NCBI RefSeq assembly: GCF_026810365.1
Contig: NZ_CP113948.1
Location: 2,567,001 to 2,631,000 of the forward strand
DNA: 64,000 nucleotides
Direction: 5' to 3'
Origin: Flavobacterium praedii
Lineage (GTDB): Bacteria; Bacteroidota; Bacteroidia; Flavobacteriales; Flavobacteriaceae
Shown: one piece after another, positions 20,401-27,104 of the stretch
Numbering within the stretch: the first letter of the stretch is position 1
How the letters are laid out: every line of letters starts with the position of its first letter
The notes under the pieces: model-generated
The model's database searches: none
The model's input: the letters and a program-made list of their open reading frames with translations, nothing else
Told to the model about the DNA's origin: nothing
Translations under genes and position numbers: made by a program

Positions 20401-23400
20401 TTGTAGTAAGTCCACAAGCATCCGTTGCAATCCAAGTTCTAGTTAATGTATAACTTCCAACGCAAGTTCCAGCAGTGGTTGTTTGTGTATAGGCTACAGT
20501 TGCAGTTCCACAATTATCTGTTGCCGTTAATATTGGAGCTGTTGGTACCGCTGAACATTCTACCGTTACATCCGTTGGAAGAGTTTCTACAAATGTTGGT
20601 GCCGTGGTGTCTTGAACCGTGATGATTTGAACGTGAGTCGTAGTAAGTCCACAAAGATCCTTAGCTATCCAAGTTCTTGTTAAGCTATAACTTCCAACGC
20701 AAGTTCCAGCTGTGGTTGTTTCAGTGTAGGTTACTGTTGCTGTTCCACAATTATCCGTTGCCGTTAATATTGGAGCTGTTGGTACCGCTGAACATTCTAC
20801 CGTTACATCCGTTGGAAGAGTTTCTACAAATGTTGGTGCCGTGGTGTCTTGAACCGTGATGATTTGAACGTGAGTCGTAGTAAGTCCACAAAGATCCTTA
20901 GCTATCCAAGTTCTTGTTAAGCTATAACTTCCTGCACAAGTTCCAGCTGTGGTTGTTTCAGTGTAGGTTACTGTTGCTGTTCCACAATTATCCGTTGCCG
21001 TTAATATTGGAGCTGTTGGTACCGCTGAACATTCTACCGTTACATCCGTTGGAAGAGTTTCTACAAATGTTGGTGCCGTGGTGTCTTGAACCGTGATGAT
21101 TTGAACGTGAGTTGTAGTAAGTCCACAAGCATCCGTTGCAATCCAAGTTCTTGTTAATGTATAACTTCCAACGCAAGTTCCAGCAGTGGTTGTTTGTGTG
21201 TAGGTTACTGTTGCTGTTCCACAATTATCCGTTGCCGTCAATATTGGAACTGTTGGTACCGCTGAACATTCTACCCTTACATCCGTTGGAAGAGTTTCTA
21301 CAAATGTTGGTGCCGTGGTGTCTTCAATTGTGATGACTTGAGTAAAAGTAGCAGACGAATTATCACAAACGTCTTTAGCGATCCATGTATTTGTATACGT
21401 TCCACTATTTGCACAGGAACCTGCGGTAAACAAACCGCTGGTTTTGGTATACGCTACTGTTCCACCACAATTATCCGTAGCGGTTGGCCCTTGTGATTGT
21501 GCGGTAGCCAAACCAGTAGCATCACTGCATTGTAACGTGATATTTAAAGCGTTTGCCGATGTGCTCCATGTTGGCGCTGTTGTGTCTTGAATAGTAATCG
21601 TTCTTGATACAGAAGCTAAAGCTCTTCCACAACTATCTGTTGCTGTCCAAGTTTCTATAACTGTTCCTCCACAAGAATTAGTTGTTGCTGAAAAAGTTGA
21701 AGCATTTGAAGTACCGCTGATTTCACAACCTCCTGATAATCCATTGGTAAATGTAATAGTACTTGGTGCTGGTATTGCACCACAGCCTACCGTAATAGCA
21801 GCAGGAGCAGTCATCGTTGGTAAAGCTGCTGGGCTTACTGTAATTGTTCTGGATTTTGAAATTATTCTTCCAAGTTCGTCAGTAAAAGTCCAACTTTCAG
21901 TAACAGAACCATCACATGAAGATGGTATCGCACTTAGGGTTGAAGTTACCGAGCCACTAATGGGGCATGTTGTTGAATTATTAGTATAACTAAGAGTACT
22001 TGTCGTTACTGCTCCACAAGCTACAGTAATATCTGACGTAGTAGCAAATTGTGCCGCTGGCGCAGCAAGAATTGTCAAGGTTACTGAAGTTCGCGTTAAA
22101 CTTGAACACGTTCCGTTAGAAGTTTCTCCATATAAAGTTCTTGTCGCAGCAGTTGTACTTACTAAAGTTGCAGGACTTACAACATTTCCTCCTGTTGAGG
22201 CATCATACCAAACAATACTTGAACCTGATGGAACTGTAGCAGTTGCCGTCAAAGTCTGTGATGAACCTGTCTCACACACCTCTACATTAATTGGTGCCGT
22301 TGGGGCAGCAGGTAATAGATTGATCGTCACAACAACACTTCCTGTCATGTTAGCTGTACAACTTGTAGTTGCATTAGTCGCCACAACGGTATAAGTACCT
22401 GCAGCTGTTTTGTTTCCAAAACTAATCGCGCTTCCAGTTCCTGCAACTGCTACTCCGTTATTAACGCCTCCTAGTTGTAATTGATAATTTACTCCTAATT
22501 GAGAATTTGCTAGACCTACCACAACGCCTGTACCTCCTGAACAATAAGCACCGCCGCCTGTTACAGCATGTGCTATGGGCAAAATATTAAAAATCACATT
22601 CACATCATCACTCGATGCTGTACATGGTGTATTGGAAATCGTCCAACGCAAGGTATAAGATGTTCCTGCAGTGCCAGAAAAAGTAGTCGTTGGATTAGTA
22701 TCCAAAGCAAATGATCCACCTGTTCCACTTACAATTGTCCATTTTCCAGTACCCACTGTAGGAGTGTTTCCTCCAAGGGTAACAGTCGTAAGTCCACAAG
22801 TCGTAGCTCCAGTTTGGTCGGCTCCGGCATTGGCTGTAGTTGGTAAAGCATTAACGGTTACGGTCGGTGTTCCTGTAAAACTTGTACCTGAACAATTGGC
22901 GTCTGAAAGAGCAGTTATAGAATATGTTTTTATTGAAGTTGGACTTACTGAAATAGAATAAGGACTTGTTGTAATTCCTGTAACACTTGTTGGGGTGGTT
23001 CCATCAGAATAAGTCAAATTCCATGGTTGTACGCCAGTTAAAGCAATACTTAAATTCGTACTACTTCCATTACAAATGGTTGCTGTTCCGCTCAAATTAC
23101 TTGATGGTTTTGCTTTTACTGTAACAATTGCAATTGAAGAAGTAGCCGTACAAGTTCCACTCTTTAATATTGCTCTATATGAAGTTGTAGCACTTAAGTT
23201 TGTAACAGTTATACCTGTTGAAGTTAAGGCAATAGTTGTTCCTGCTGTAGCAAAATTATCTAATGAAGATTCCCATCTAATTATCGTTCCAATATGTCCA
23301 GATAAAGTCAAAAGCGTACTATTAGTACCCGTACAAACTGTCGCTCCTCCAGCAACTGTTCCTCCAACAGATAATGGATCAACAGTTATGGTAACTGAGG

Positions 23401-25573
23401 AAGTTGGATCTGAATCACCTAGTGTAGAAATCGCTACTCTTCGGTATTTTGTAGTTGTTGTTAATCCAATAGGTACATCATATGTTGCGGAAGTAGCACC
23501 TGAAATTATATTCCAAGCACTGAATGGACTAATAGAACTTTCCCATCTATAGCTTATAGTTCCTACTCCTACTCCAGAGGCTGTGTTGGAAAATAAAACT
23601 GGATCGCCTCCGCTACATATTGTTTGATCTGCAGCAATTGAACCTGCAAAAACAGTAACTTTAACATAAGCGGTAGCTTTATCACAAATATTTGGTGACA
23701 AACTAGTTGAACAAATCTCATATTCTATTGGATAAACCCCATTAACTGTACCTGATGCTACAGAAATAATTCCTGCTCCATTTATTGTTAAAGGAACTTG
23801 GGTTTTTGGTGTTATACTAGTGTTTGTAGAAGTTACTAATACACCATTTATAAAATCATTAGCCTTAACTGAAGTTGCTAAAGTCGTACCAGATATTACT
23901 GTTGCAAAAGGGTTCAAAGCACTTCCATCATTAACCGCATCAATTGGAATACAATTGATTACTACAGGGGTTGAAGCTACCGAAAGCCCACATTCTTTTG
24001 TTCCTGCAACCGAATATGATCCTGTTTCCGTAGGGACATAAGTTTGGTTTGTGGCGCCTGGTATCAAGACATCATTTAAATACCATTGGTATGGCTCTAA
24101 CCCTGGCTCAGCCGTTAAGGCCGAAACACACCCAGAACCGTTTATTGTAGGGGCAAACTGTTGGGTGGCATTATCATTATACGAAGACAAGTAAGAAGCC
24201 ATAGAAAACCCTCCTTCTGACTGCACCATACTCAAACTCATTCGAACAGAAGATGTAAAAACAAGGTTTGTAGGATCACCTAATTGAGTATTTGTAAATC
24301 TCATAATGTAATAACCAGAACTGCCTATTTGATATCTTGAATTACTTGTCAAAGTCTCCAAATTGACACCATTTATAAATACTGGAGCAGATGCATCATT
24401 AACTAAAACATACCCAAAATATTTTAAGTTGGTAGTATTATCATATTTTAAAAATTTAATAGTTTCTACACTATAGGAACCCGTACAAGGACTTATAGGC
24501 GCAACACAAGCCATATCAACTTCGCAACTTTGTGCTGTACCAGAATATACTATGATTTTTTTATCAGCAGAAATAATTGAAGCTGAATATTTTACACCAT
24601 CTATACCATGAAAAATACTTTGATAACTTCCAGCAGTTGGCAAAAGGTAGTTATTTGTAGCTGTTATGGTTCCTGCAGTATCAACAGTATTTACAGTAAC
24701 TCTTGTATTGTCTTCAGTAGCAATAAAAACGGTTTGTTCTGGGAAATTTAAATTAGTACTAGTACCTCGAGTTGTTCCACTCCCTCTAACCACTAAATAA
24801 TTTGTACCCAAAACTCGAACAGGGGGAATTTCATTCAAAACTGAATCTCCACAACCAGTTGGCGTATCTCTCCATTGACCAGAATTCATTACAACTGGTT
24901 TAGTAGAAGAAATTAATGATCCGATTGCTGTTTGAAAAAGATAACACTGGCCTGCATTCAAAGTAACCAAAACAGTCCCATTTATTGATACCACAGTGTT
25001 GTTATCAATTGCCATAACTGAATAAACAGGTGCTGCAGTTGCAGCTGGAAATCCTGTTGGTGCATAAGCATAAAGCCCTGTAAAATCTGATCTATAATAT
25101 CCAACTCTAAAAGAAGAACCTATTGCTTCATTACCATAACTTGCTAATGAGGCATTTCCTTTAATCTCTGTAGGTCTGCCACCATTTACTGCATCACTTT
25201 CAATATTTCTTACAGAAACTGCAATAGGTAGAGTACTTGTAAAAATCAACCCTCTATCACTGTATATAGTATTGATGGCATTTGCAGGTTTTGATGCAGG
25301 GTTGCCTGTTGGTCTGAAAGCAACAGGTGAACCTGAAGTAACACTCATCGTTGTAATTGCAGTTCCATCACTTTTGGTAATGGTCACACTAGCTGTCCCT
25401 GAAGGACATGAAATAATAAACTCATTCGCTCTAGAAGAATAATCCCATGGAGCCGCTGCTATATAATGTTTTGTAGAATATTGTGAAAATCCTTTAGTTG
25501 TAAAGAGTAAAAACATTACAATAAGTAATGAGCCTTTAATAATACTATTCCCTTTCAAAGTAAAATTCTTCAT
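11447..25573 (-). CDS. Giant T9SS-secreted surface adhesin with 25 HYR-like repeats (4708 aa)
   Basis: Predicted cell-surface protein. Residues 1-31 are a signal peptide (ending KGFSQ). About 32-510 resembles the IgGFc-binding-protein N-terminal domain (YIAAAPWDYSSRANEFI, TLPIAVSVRNIES, VVMNSGQWRD). About 520-1417 are Ig/PKD-like and divergent HYR-like modules. Residues 1418-3392 are 25 consecutive 79-residue HYR-like units (DTTAPTFVE...ECSA...TDNCG...TWIA.D.CG), each with four Cys. About 3480-4150 are repeats of the type DD...NVL.ND.LNG ending in TYTICE/CD. Then follow an SdrD-B-like segment (LGDFVWYDLNNNGVQDE), a DUF11-like domain (GETITYSFEITNTGNTPLSN) and, at about 4606-4708, the gliding-motility C-terminal domain (IEIFNRWGVLVFER ... 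VGTYFYILKYRD). That last domain is the type-B-like T9SS signal, which matches the PorP/SprF gene downstream. The 11 residues upstream of 25573 are not signal-like, so I use the internal Met. SprB-like in concept, but not SprB by its repeats. Confidence 0.93.
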   Translation of the reverse strand: MKNFTLKGNSIIKGSLLIVMFLLFTTKGFSQYSTKHYIAAAPWDYSSRANEFIISCPSGTASVTITKSDGTAITTMSVTSGSPVAFRPTGNPASKPANAINTIYSDRGLIFTSTLPIAVSVRNIESDAVNGGRPTEIKGNASLASYGNEAIGSSFRVGYYRSDFTGLYAYAPTGFPAATAAPVYSVMAIDNNTVVSINGTVLVTLNAGQCYLFQTAIGSLISSTKPVVMNSGQWRDTPTGCGDSVLNEIPPVRVLGTNYLVVRGSGTTRGTSTNLNFPEQTVFIATEDNTRVTVNTVDTAGTITATNNYLLPTAGSYQSIFHGIDGVKYSASIISADKKIIVYSGTAQSCEVDMACVAPISPCTGSYSVETIKFLKYDNTTNLKYFGYVLVNDASAPVFINGVNLETLTSNSRYQIGSSGYYIMRFTNTQLGDPTNLVFTSSVRMSLSMVQSEGGFSMASYLSSYNDNATQQFAPTINGSGCVSALTAEPGLEPYQWYLNDVLIPGATNQTYVPTETGSYSVAGTKECGLSVASTPVVINCIPIDAVNDGSALNPFATVISGTTLATSVKANDFINGVLVTSTNTSITPKTQVPLTINGAGIISVASGTVNGVYPIEYEICSTSLSPNICDKATAYVKVTVFAGSIAADQTICSGGDPVLFSNTASGVGVGTISYRWESSISPFSAWNIISGATSATYDVPIGLTTTTKYRRVAISTLGDSDPTSSVTITVDPLSVGGTVAGGATVCTGTNSTLLTLSGHIGTIIRWESSLDNFATAGTTIALTSTGITVTNLSATTSYRAILKSGTCTATSSIAIVTVKAKPSSNLSGTATICNGSSTNLSIALTGVQPWNLTYSDGTTPTSVTGITTSPYSISVSPTSIKTYSITALSDANCSGTSFTGTPTVTVNALPTTANAGADQTGATTCGLTTVTLGGNTPTVGTGKWTIVSGTGGSFALDTNPTTTFSGTAGTSYTLRWTISNTPCTASSDDVNVIFNILPIAHAVTGGGAYCSGGTGVVVGLANSQLGVNYQLQLGGVNNGVAVAGTGSAISFGNKTAAGTYTVVATNATTSCTANMTGSVVVTINLLPAAPTAPINVEVCETGSSQTLTATATVPSGSSIVWYDASTGGNVVSPATLVSTTAATRTLYGETSNGTCSSLTRTSVTLTILAAPAAQFATTSDITVACGAVTTSTLSYTNNSTTCPISGSVTSTLSAIPSSCDGSVTESWTFTDELGRIISKSRTITVSPAALPTMTAPAAITVGCGAIPAPSTITFTNGLSGGCEISGTSNASTFSATTNSCGGTVIETWTATDSCGRALASVSRTITIQDTTAPTWSTSANALNITLQCSDATGLATAQSQGPTATDNCGGTVAYTKTSGLFTAGSCANSGTYTNTWIAKDVCDNSSATFTQVITIEDTTAPTFVETLPTDVRVECSAVPTVPILTATDNCGTATVTYTQTTTAGTCVGSYTLTRTWIATDACGLTTTHVQIITVQDTTAPTFVETLPTDVTVECSAVPTAPILTATDNCGTATVTYTETTTAGTCAGSYSLTRTWIAKDLCGLTTTHVQIITVQDTTAPTFVETLPTDVTVECSAVPTAPILTATDNCGTATVTYTETTTAGTCVGSYSLTRTWIAKDLCGLTTTHVQIITVQDTTAPTFVETLPTDVTVECSAVPTAPILTATDNCGTATVAYTQTTTAGTCVGSYTLTRTWIATDACGLTTTHVQTISVQDTTAPTFVEALPANVTVECSAIPTAVVLTATDNCGTATVAYTQTTTAVSCAGSYTLTRTWIATDACGLTTTHVQTISVQDTTAPTFVEALPANVTVECSAIPTAVVLTATDNCGTATVAYTQTTTAGTCVGSYTLTRTWIATDACGLTTTHVQTISVQDTTAPTFVEALPANVTVECSAIPTAVVLTATDNCGTATVAYTETTTAGSCAGSYTLTRTWIATDACGLTTTHVQTISVQDTTAPTFVEALPANVTVECSAIPTAVVLTATDNCGTATVAYTQTTTAGTCAGSYSLTRTWIAKDLCGLTTTHVQTISVQDTTAPTFVEALPANVTVECSAIPTAVVLTATDNCGTATVAYTETTTAGSCAGSYTLTRTWIATDACGLTTTHVQTISVQDTTAPTFVEALPANVTVECSAIPTAVVLTATDNCGTATVAYTETTTAGSCAGSYTLTRTWIATDACGLTTTHVQTISVQDTTAPTFVEALPANVTVECSAIPTAVVLTATDNCGTATVAYTETTTAGTCVGSYTLTRTWIATDACGLTTTHVQTISVQDTTAPTFVEALPANVTVECSAIPTAVVLTATDNCGTATVAYTETTTAGSCAGSYTLTRTWIATDACGLTTTHVQTISVQDTTAPTFVEALPANVTVECSAIPTAVVLTATDNCGTATVAYTETTTAGTCVGSYTLTRTWIATDACGLTTTHVQTISVQDTTAPTFVEALPANVTVECSAIPTAVVLTATDNCGTATVAYTQTTTAGTCVGSYTLTRTWIATDACGLTTTHVQTISVQDTTAPTFVEALPANVTVECSAIPTAVVLTATDNCGTATVAYTQTTTAGSCAGSYTLTRTWIATDACGLTTTHVQTISVQDTTAPTFVEALPANVTVECSAIPTAVVLTATDNCGTATVAYTQTTTAGTCAGSYTLTRTWIATDACGLTTTHVQTISVQDTTAPTFVEALPANVTVECSAIPTAVVLTATDNCGTATVAYTQTTTAGTCVGSYTLTRTWIATDACGLTTTHVQTISVQDTTAPTFVEALPANVTVECSAIPTAVVLTATDNCGTATVAYTQTTTAGTCVGSYTLTRTWIATDACGLTTTHVQTISVQDTTAPTFVETLPTDVTVECSAVPTAPILTATDNCGTATVTYTETTTAGTCAGSYSLTRTWIAKDLCGLTTTHVQIITVQDTTAPTFVEALPANVTVECSAIPTAVVLTATDNCVTATVAYTQTTTAGTCVGSYTLTRTWIATDACGLTTTHVQTISVQDTTAPTFVEALPANVTVECSAIPTAVVLTATDNCGTATVAYTQTTTAGTCVGSYSLTRTWIAKDLCGLTTTHVQIITVQDTTAPTFVETLPTDVTVECSAVPTAPILTATDNCGTATVTYTETTTAGTCAGSYSLTRTWIAKDLCGLTTTHVQIITVQDTTAPTFVETLPTDVTVECSAVPTAPILTATDNCGTATVTYTETTTAGTCVGSYSLTRTWIAKDLCGLTTTHVQIITVQDTTAPTFVETLPTDVTVECSAVPTAPILTATDNCGTATVTYTETTTAGTCAGSYSLTRTWIAKDLCGLTTTHVQTITVQDTTAPTFVETLPTDVTVECSAVPTAPILTATDNCGTATVTYTETTTAGTCAGSYSLTRTWIAKDLCGLTTTHVQTITVQDTKAPVIISCATNQTVASDSNCQALVPDFTKSIVATDNCTAGDSLIVTQLPAVGSIAMSGNTTIIITIEDSCGNKTICEANLLVTNFIVANDDIGSPVNGYTGGISFTNVLSNDLLKCNTIKASDVQISFVNATNPGITFANNNVVVAAGTPAGNYTLTYQICEIANLANCDSAIVTIFVSTPIIDAITETTIPINGLPGGTTASLVGNDNLNGYPVVIGTNPGQVTLREVNVPTGLILNLDGTVTVAPSTPAGNYNVTYTICEVTNPTNCDTVTSIVVVGAAVIQAQNDDIVVDNTLNVVVLKPFNEDHGNGEDTLDGIKITFDKVIVTVTDIILPSGQNFPVPKVDLNSNEIVIPPSVPAGIYTIFYTICEKINPSNCSSAVINITVKNPIVIAEDDLLAPIVSKVGATNAGNVLDANPTNPDTINGKSLNSNLVIISVVTPAIPIGVGSLVPILDTATGFINVPSNTPAGNYSIIYSICDIVNPTICDQATVIIKVIDVDAVNDSLLPIIGAFGGITESVLMNDNMNGVVFTPATFNTVAVTQVGAYPSGITLNADGTLTVAAGTAIGNYTLQYQICSTTLPSICDIADINLTVNDIPSPAPPVIFAADDLSGSLLSSNSVQEVLNVLDNDAVDLAKATLSNVLISTVTADPTGFMTLKSDGTVEMAAFTPSGTYTMTYSICDKLNLNNCDTAIVTVTVGCGLSTAISGLIKNELTNTPLGNVPVTLKPINTTTGPILLSITKADGSYSFTGMVAGDYVIQVQDANLNAAQELYNTTPSFLILKVEDCKYQKIDFGYNKTDLLVLGDFVWYDLNNNGVQDEWYDANNDGLVTKNIPDANGVIDFSKWEWVDFNGDGSYKGIQNAGELNAAGFGNGTTNVPNIFVTGPNGFSRSVTMGVEGYWRTRAPQGAYGEYKIEFIKEANFEQASEAMSASGLVKVLPSGTLKQARTEKSKSYVDCGLTTNTILYAQFTESVKVNLNLDFGISCKTYADILAVNDDAGTVDGTQALTGVLNVLSNDTINGLPAKASDVSITLTPSPNFTIGTDGLLNVLGNTPGGSYSLNYSICEKANPSNCSQATITIVVERPSIALVKTAKFRDENNDGYAQPGETITYSFEITNTGNTPLSNVIISDPLPGVIMSGSPLTLAIGEVSTTHFSGLYFIKQSDINLGSISNQATVYGTAPSGKVVEDKSDELNLVDDNPTVLSVSGCAIEVFNAVSPDGSAGINDKFYVKGLECYPENSIEIFNRWGVLVFEREHYNNEDRAFKGVSEGRVTIEKSSELPVGTYFYILKYRDSANNAFEKSGYLYLNRK
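15398..21322 (-). repeat. Tandem array of 25 x 237 bp inside the adhesin gene
   Basis: 5925 bp = 25 units of exactly 237 bp (79 codons), read from the sequence without a gap or a partial unit. Unit k runs from 21322-237(k-1) downward. Two subtypes occur: A (ETLPTDV, AVPTAPIL, TRTWIAKDLC) and B (EALPANV, AIPTAVVL, TRTWIATDAC). Units 1-3, 19 and 22-25 are A (unit 1 differs slightly), most of 5-18 and 20 are B, and 4, 8 and 21 are hybrids. Units of one subtype are near-identical at DNA level, including third codon positions. Confidence 0.95.
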
Positions 25574-25621
25574 AAATACAATTGATTTAAGTTTTGAAAC
25601 AAACAAAACGTATATTGATTT

Positions 25622-25822
25622 TTAAACAGTTGAAAGAAATACTCCCTCAGTAAAAAAACCAAAAACCAGGCAAGTAAAACTCACCCGAAAACAGATTAAA
25701 GTTCCTATCGAAACAATAATCATTCCAAAACATTCAACTATACACAAAAATGTTGAGAGAAGAAAAAACAATAATTTTGATAAGCCTAAAGAATTAAGCT
25801 TAAGCGAAGTAAAGTTTCTCAT
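25622..25822 (-). CDS. Doubtful small hydrophobic protein in the adhesin leader (66 aa)
   Basis: From an ATG at 25822 the frame reads MRNFTSLKLNSLGLSKLLF and continues strongly hydrophobic to FFTEGVFLSTV. Its first residues resemble the adhesin's own start (MKNFTLKGNSII), and it begins about 33 nt after the predicted transcription start. It could be a real membrane peptide, a decayed duplicate of an adhesin signal peptide, or chance. I recognise no family. A longer version would start at 25873, but that would put the start codon next to the -7 box. It ends 48 bp before the adhesin ATG. Confidence 0.25.
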   Translation of the reverse strand: MRNFTSLKLNSLGLSKLLFFLLSTFLCIVECFGMIIVSIGTLICFRVSFTCLVFGFFTEGVFLSTV

Positions 25823-25860
25823 AATCAATTCAGTATTAAGTTCAAATAGATTGGGTAAAA

Positions 25861-25895
25861 CAAAATTATACAATTATTAATTACTTATTAACAAA
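25861..25895 (-). promoter_or_regulatory. Promoter of the adhesin operon
   Basis: Minus strand: -33 TTTG (25895-25892), 23 nt, -7 TAATTTTG (25868-25861). Both elements match the Bacteroidota consensus; the spacing is at the long end. The start would be near 25855, about 280 nt before the adhesin ATG. Confidence 0.45.
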
Positions 25896-26060
25896 TTTCG
25901 TTAAACTACAAATATTATCGTCAATTAGCATTTTTATCAAAAAAAAAAGAGTAAAAATCTAAATAACACGCAATTATACAATCAAAAATGATTTTTTTAT
26001 ATGAATTTCAAAATAAATAAAAACAATAAGTAACGATAAAAACTTGTTAAAAAAAACTAA

Positions 26061-26984
26061 TTATTCTAGGAAAGATATATTTTTCTTAACACCTTGATAA
26101 TTAGCGCGTTTTAGTGGTGAATTTTTAAATATTAATTTAAAAGTTTCCTCAGTCAATTCTATCCAATCTTTTTTTGACATTGCAAGCAAATCAGAATTGG
26201 AATTCAACAAAGGTTCATTGTGTGGCTTCGAAAAACGATTCCAAGGACAAACATCTTGACAGATGTCACAACCGAAAGCCCAATCATTAAATTTGCCTTT
26301 CATTTCATCTGGAATACTATCTTTGAGTTCGATAGTGAAATAAGAAATGCATTTACTGCCATCTACAATATAGGGCGAAACTATGGCCTCCGTAGGACAG
26401 GAATCGATACAAGCGGTACAAGAACCACAATGATCAGTGGTTGCCTGATCATACTCTAAATCTAAATCAATAATAAGCTCAGCTATAAAATAAAAAGAAC
26501 CTACTTTTTGAGAAAGGAGATTACTATTTTTACCGATCCATCCTAAACCACTTTTAGCAGCCCAAGCCTTATCGAGAACTGGGGCAGAGTCTACAAAAGC
26601 ACGACCAGAAACTTCACCGATATTTTGCTGAATTGAATAAAGTAATTCTTTAAGTTTTTCTTTGATGACAAAATGATAATCTTGACCGTACGCATATTTT
26701 GAAATTTTATAGGAATTGGCATTTTGAAAATCGGTAGGATAATAATTTAATAAAAGCGATACGACACTTTTTGCATCATCAACTAATAGAGTTGGATCCA
26801 ACCGTTTGTCAAAATGATTTTCCATATAGGCCATTTGGCCATTTCTATTGTTTTTCAACCAGTCTTCAAGACGAGGGGCTTCCTGCTCAAGAAAACCTGC
26901 TTTTGATATACCACAAGATAAAAACCCTAGACGTTTTGCCTCGGTTTTAATGAATTGTGTATGTTTAATTTTAATATCAATCAT
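26061..26984 (-). CDS. queG: Epoxyqueuosine reductase QueG (307 aa)
   Basis: Cobalamin- and iron-sulfur-dependent enzyme that reduces epoxyqueuosine to queuosine in tRNA, the last step of queuosine synthesis; cytoplasmic. The N-terminal half carries the family stretch [19 protein letters not shown] and [13 protein letters not shown]. Two [4Fe-4S] clusters are shown by [16 protein letters not shown] and [17 protein letters not shown]. It is somewhat short and ends soon after the second cluster, which is common for the Bacteroidota version without the HEAT-like C-terminal repeats. ruvB lies 120 bp upstream on the same strand, with a structured element between them. Confidence 0.94.
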   Translation of the reverse strand: MIDIKIKHTQFIKTEAKRLGFLSCGISKAGFLEQEAPRLEDWLKNNRNGQMAYMENHFDKRLDPTLLVDDAKSVVSLLLNYYPTDFQNANSYKISKYAYGQDYHFVIKEKLKELLYSIQQNIGEVSGRAFVDSAPVLDKAWAAKSGLGWIGKNSNLLSQKVGSFYFIAELIIDLDLEYDQATTDHCGSCTACIDSCPTEAIVSPYIVDGSKCISYFTIELKDSIPDEMKGKFNDWAFGCDICQDVCPWNRFSKPHNEPLLNSNSDLLAMSKKDWIELTEETFKLIFKNSPLKRANYQGVKKNISFLE

Positions 26985-27021
26985 TTGACACCAACAATGT
27001 GGTTTCGCAATAAATAAGACA

Positions 27022-27099
27022 TAGCCCTGATAGGAACGGCATCCTTTTCCTGCTTCCTTTAAGCAGGAAAAGATACAGTGGATAGCAGGAATAGCTTCT
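27022..27099 (+). ncRNA. Structured intergenic element, Flavo-1-like candidate
   Basis: About 78 bases between ruvB and queG, richer in G+C than the surrounding gaps. A perfect 12-bp stem CTTTTCCTGCTT / AAGCAGGAAAAG (27044-27055 / 27061-27072) with a 5-nt loop sits inside outer pairing AGC-CCTG (from 27023) with CAGG...GCT (to 27096). Phrases such as TAGCCCTGATAGGAACGGC and GATACAGTGGATAGCAGG match, from memory, a repeated intergenic element of flavobacteria that I associate with the Flavo-1 RNA family. Strand is assigned from that resemblance and opposes the neighbouring genes. Function unknown. Confidence 0.55.
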
Positions 27100-27104
27100 A
27101 ATAA

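Larger units (their letters stand above)
25574..26060. other. 487-bp gap upstream of the adhesin operon
   Basis: Holds the likely operon promoter (25861-25895) and a doubtful small reading frame (25622-25822). The stretch 25900-26060 is AT-rich and I see nothing else in it. The gap implies a leader of roughly 280 nt before the adhesin ATG if that promoter is the one used. Confidence 0.5.

Noticed and set aside
15398..21322. Regular repeats resembling a CRISPR or satellite array
   Set aside because: The period is 237 bp, a whole number of codons in one long open frame, and there are no unique spacers. It is a protein repeat.
15457..24041. Many plus-strand frames of 60-158 codons across the adhesin gene
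   Set aside because: They repeat at 237-bp steps or mirror the minus-strand codons, have no family features, and are shadows of the adhesin.
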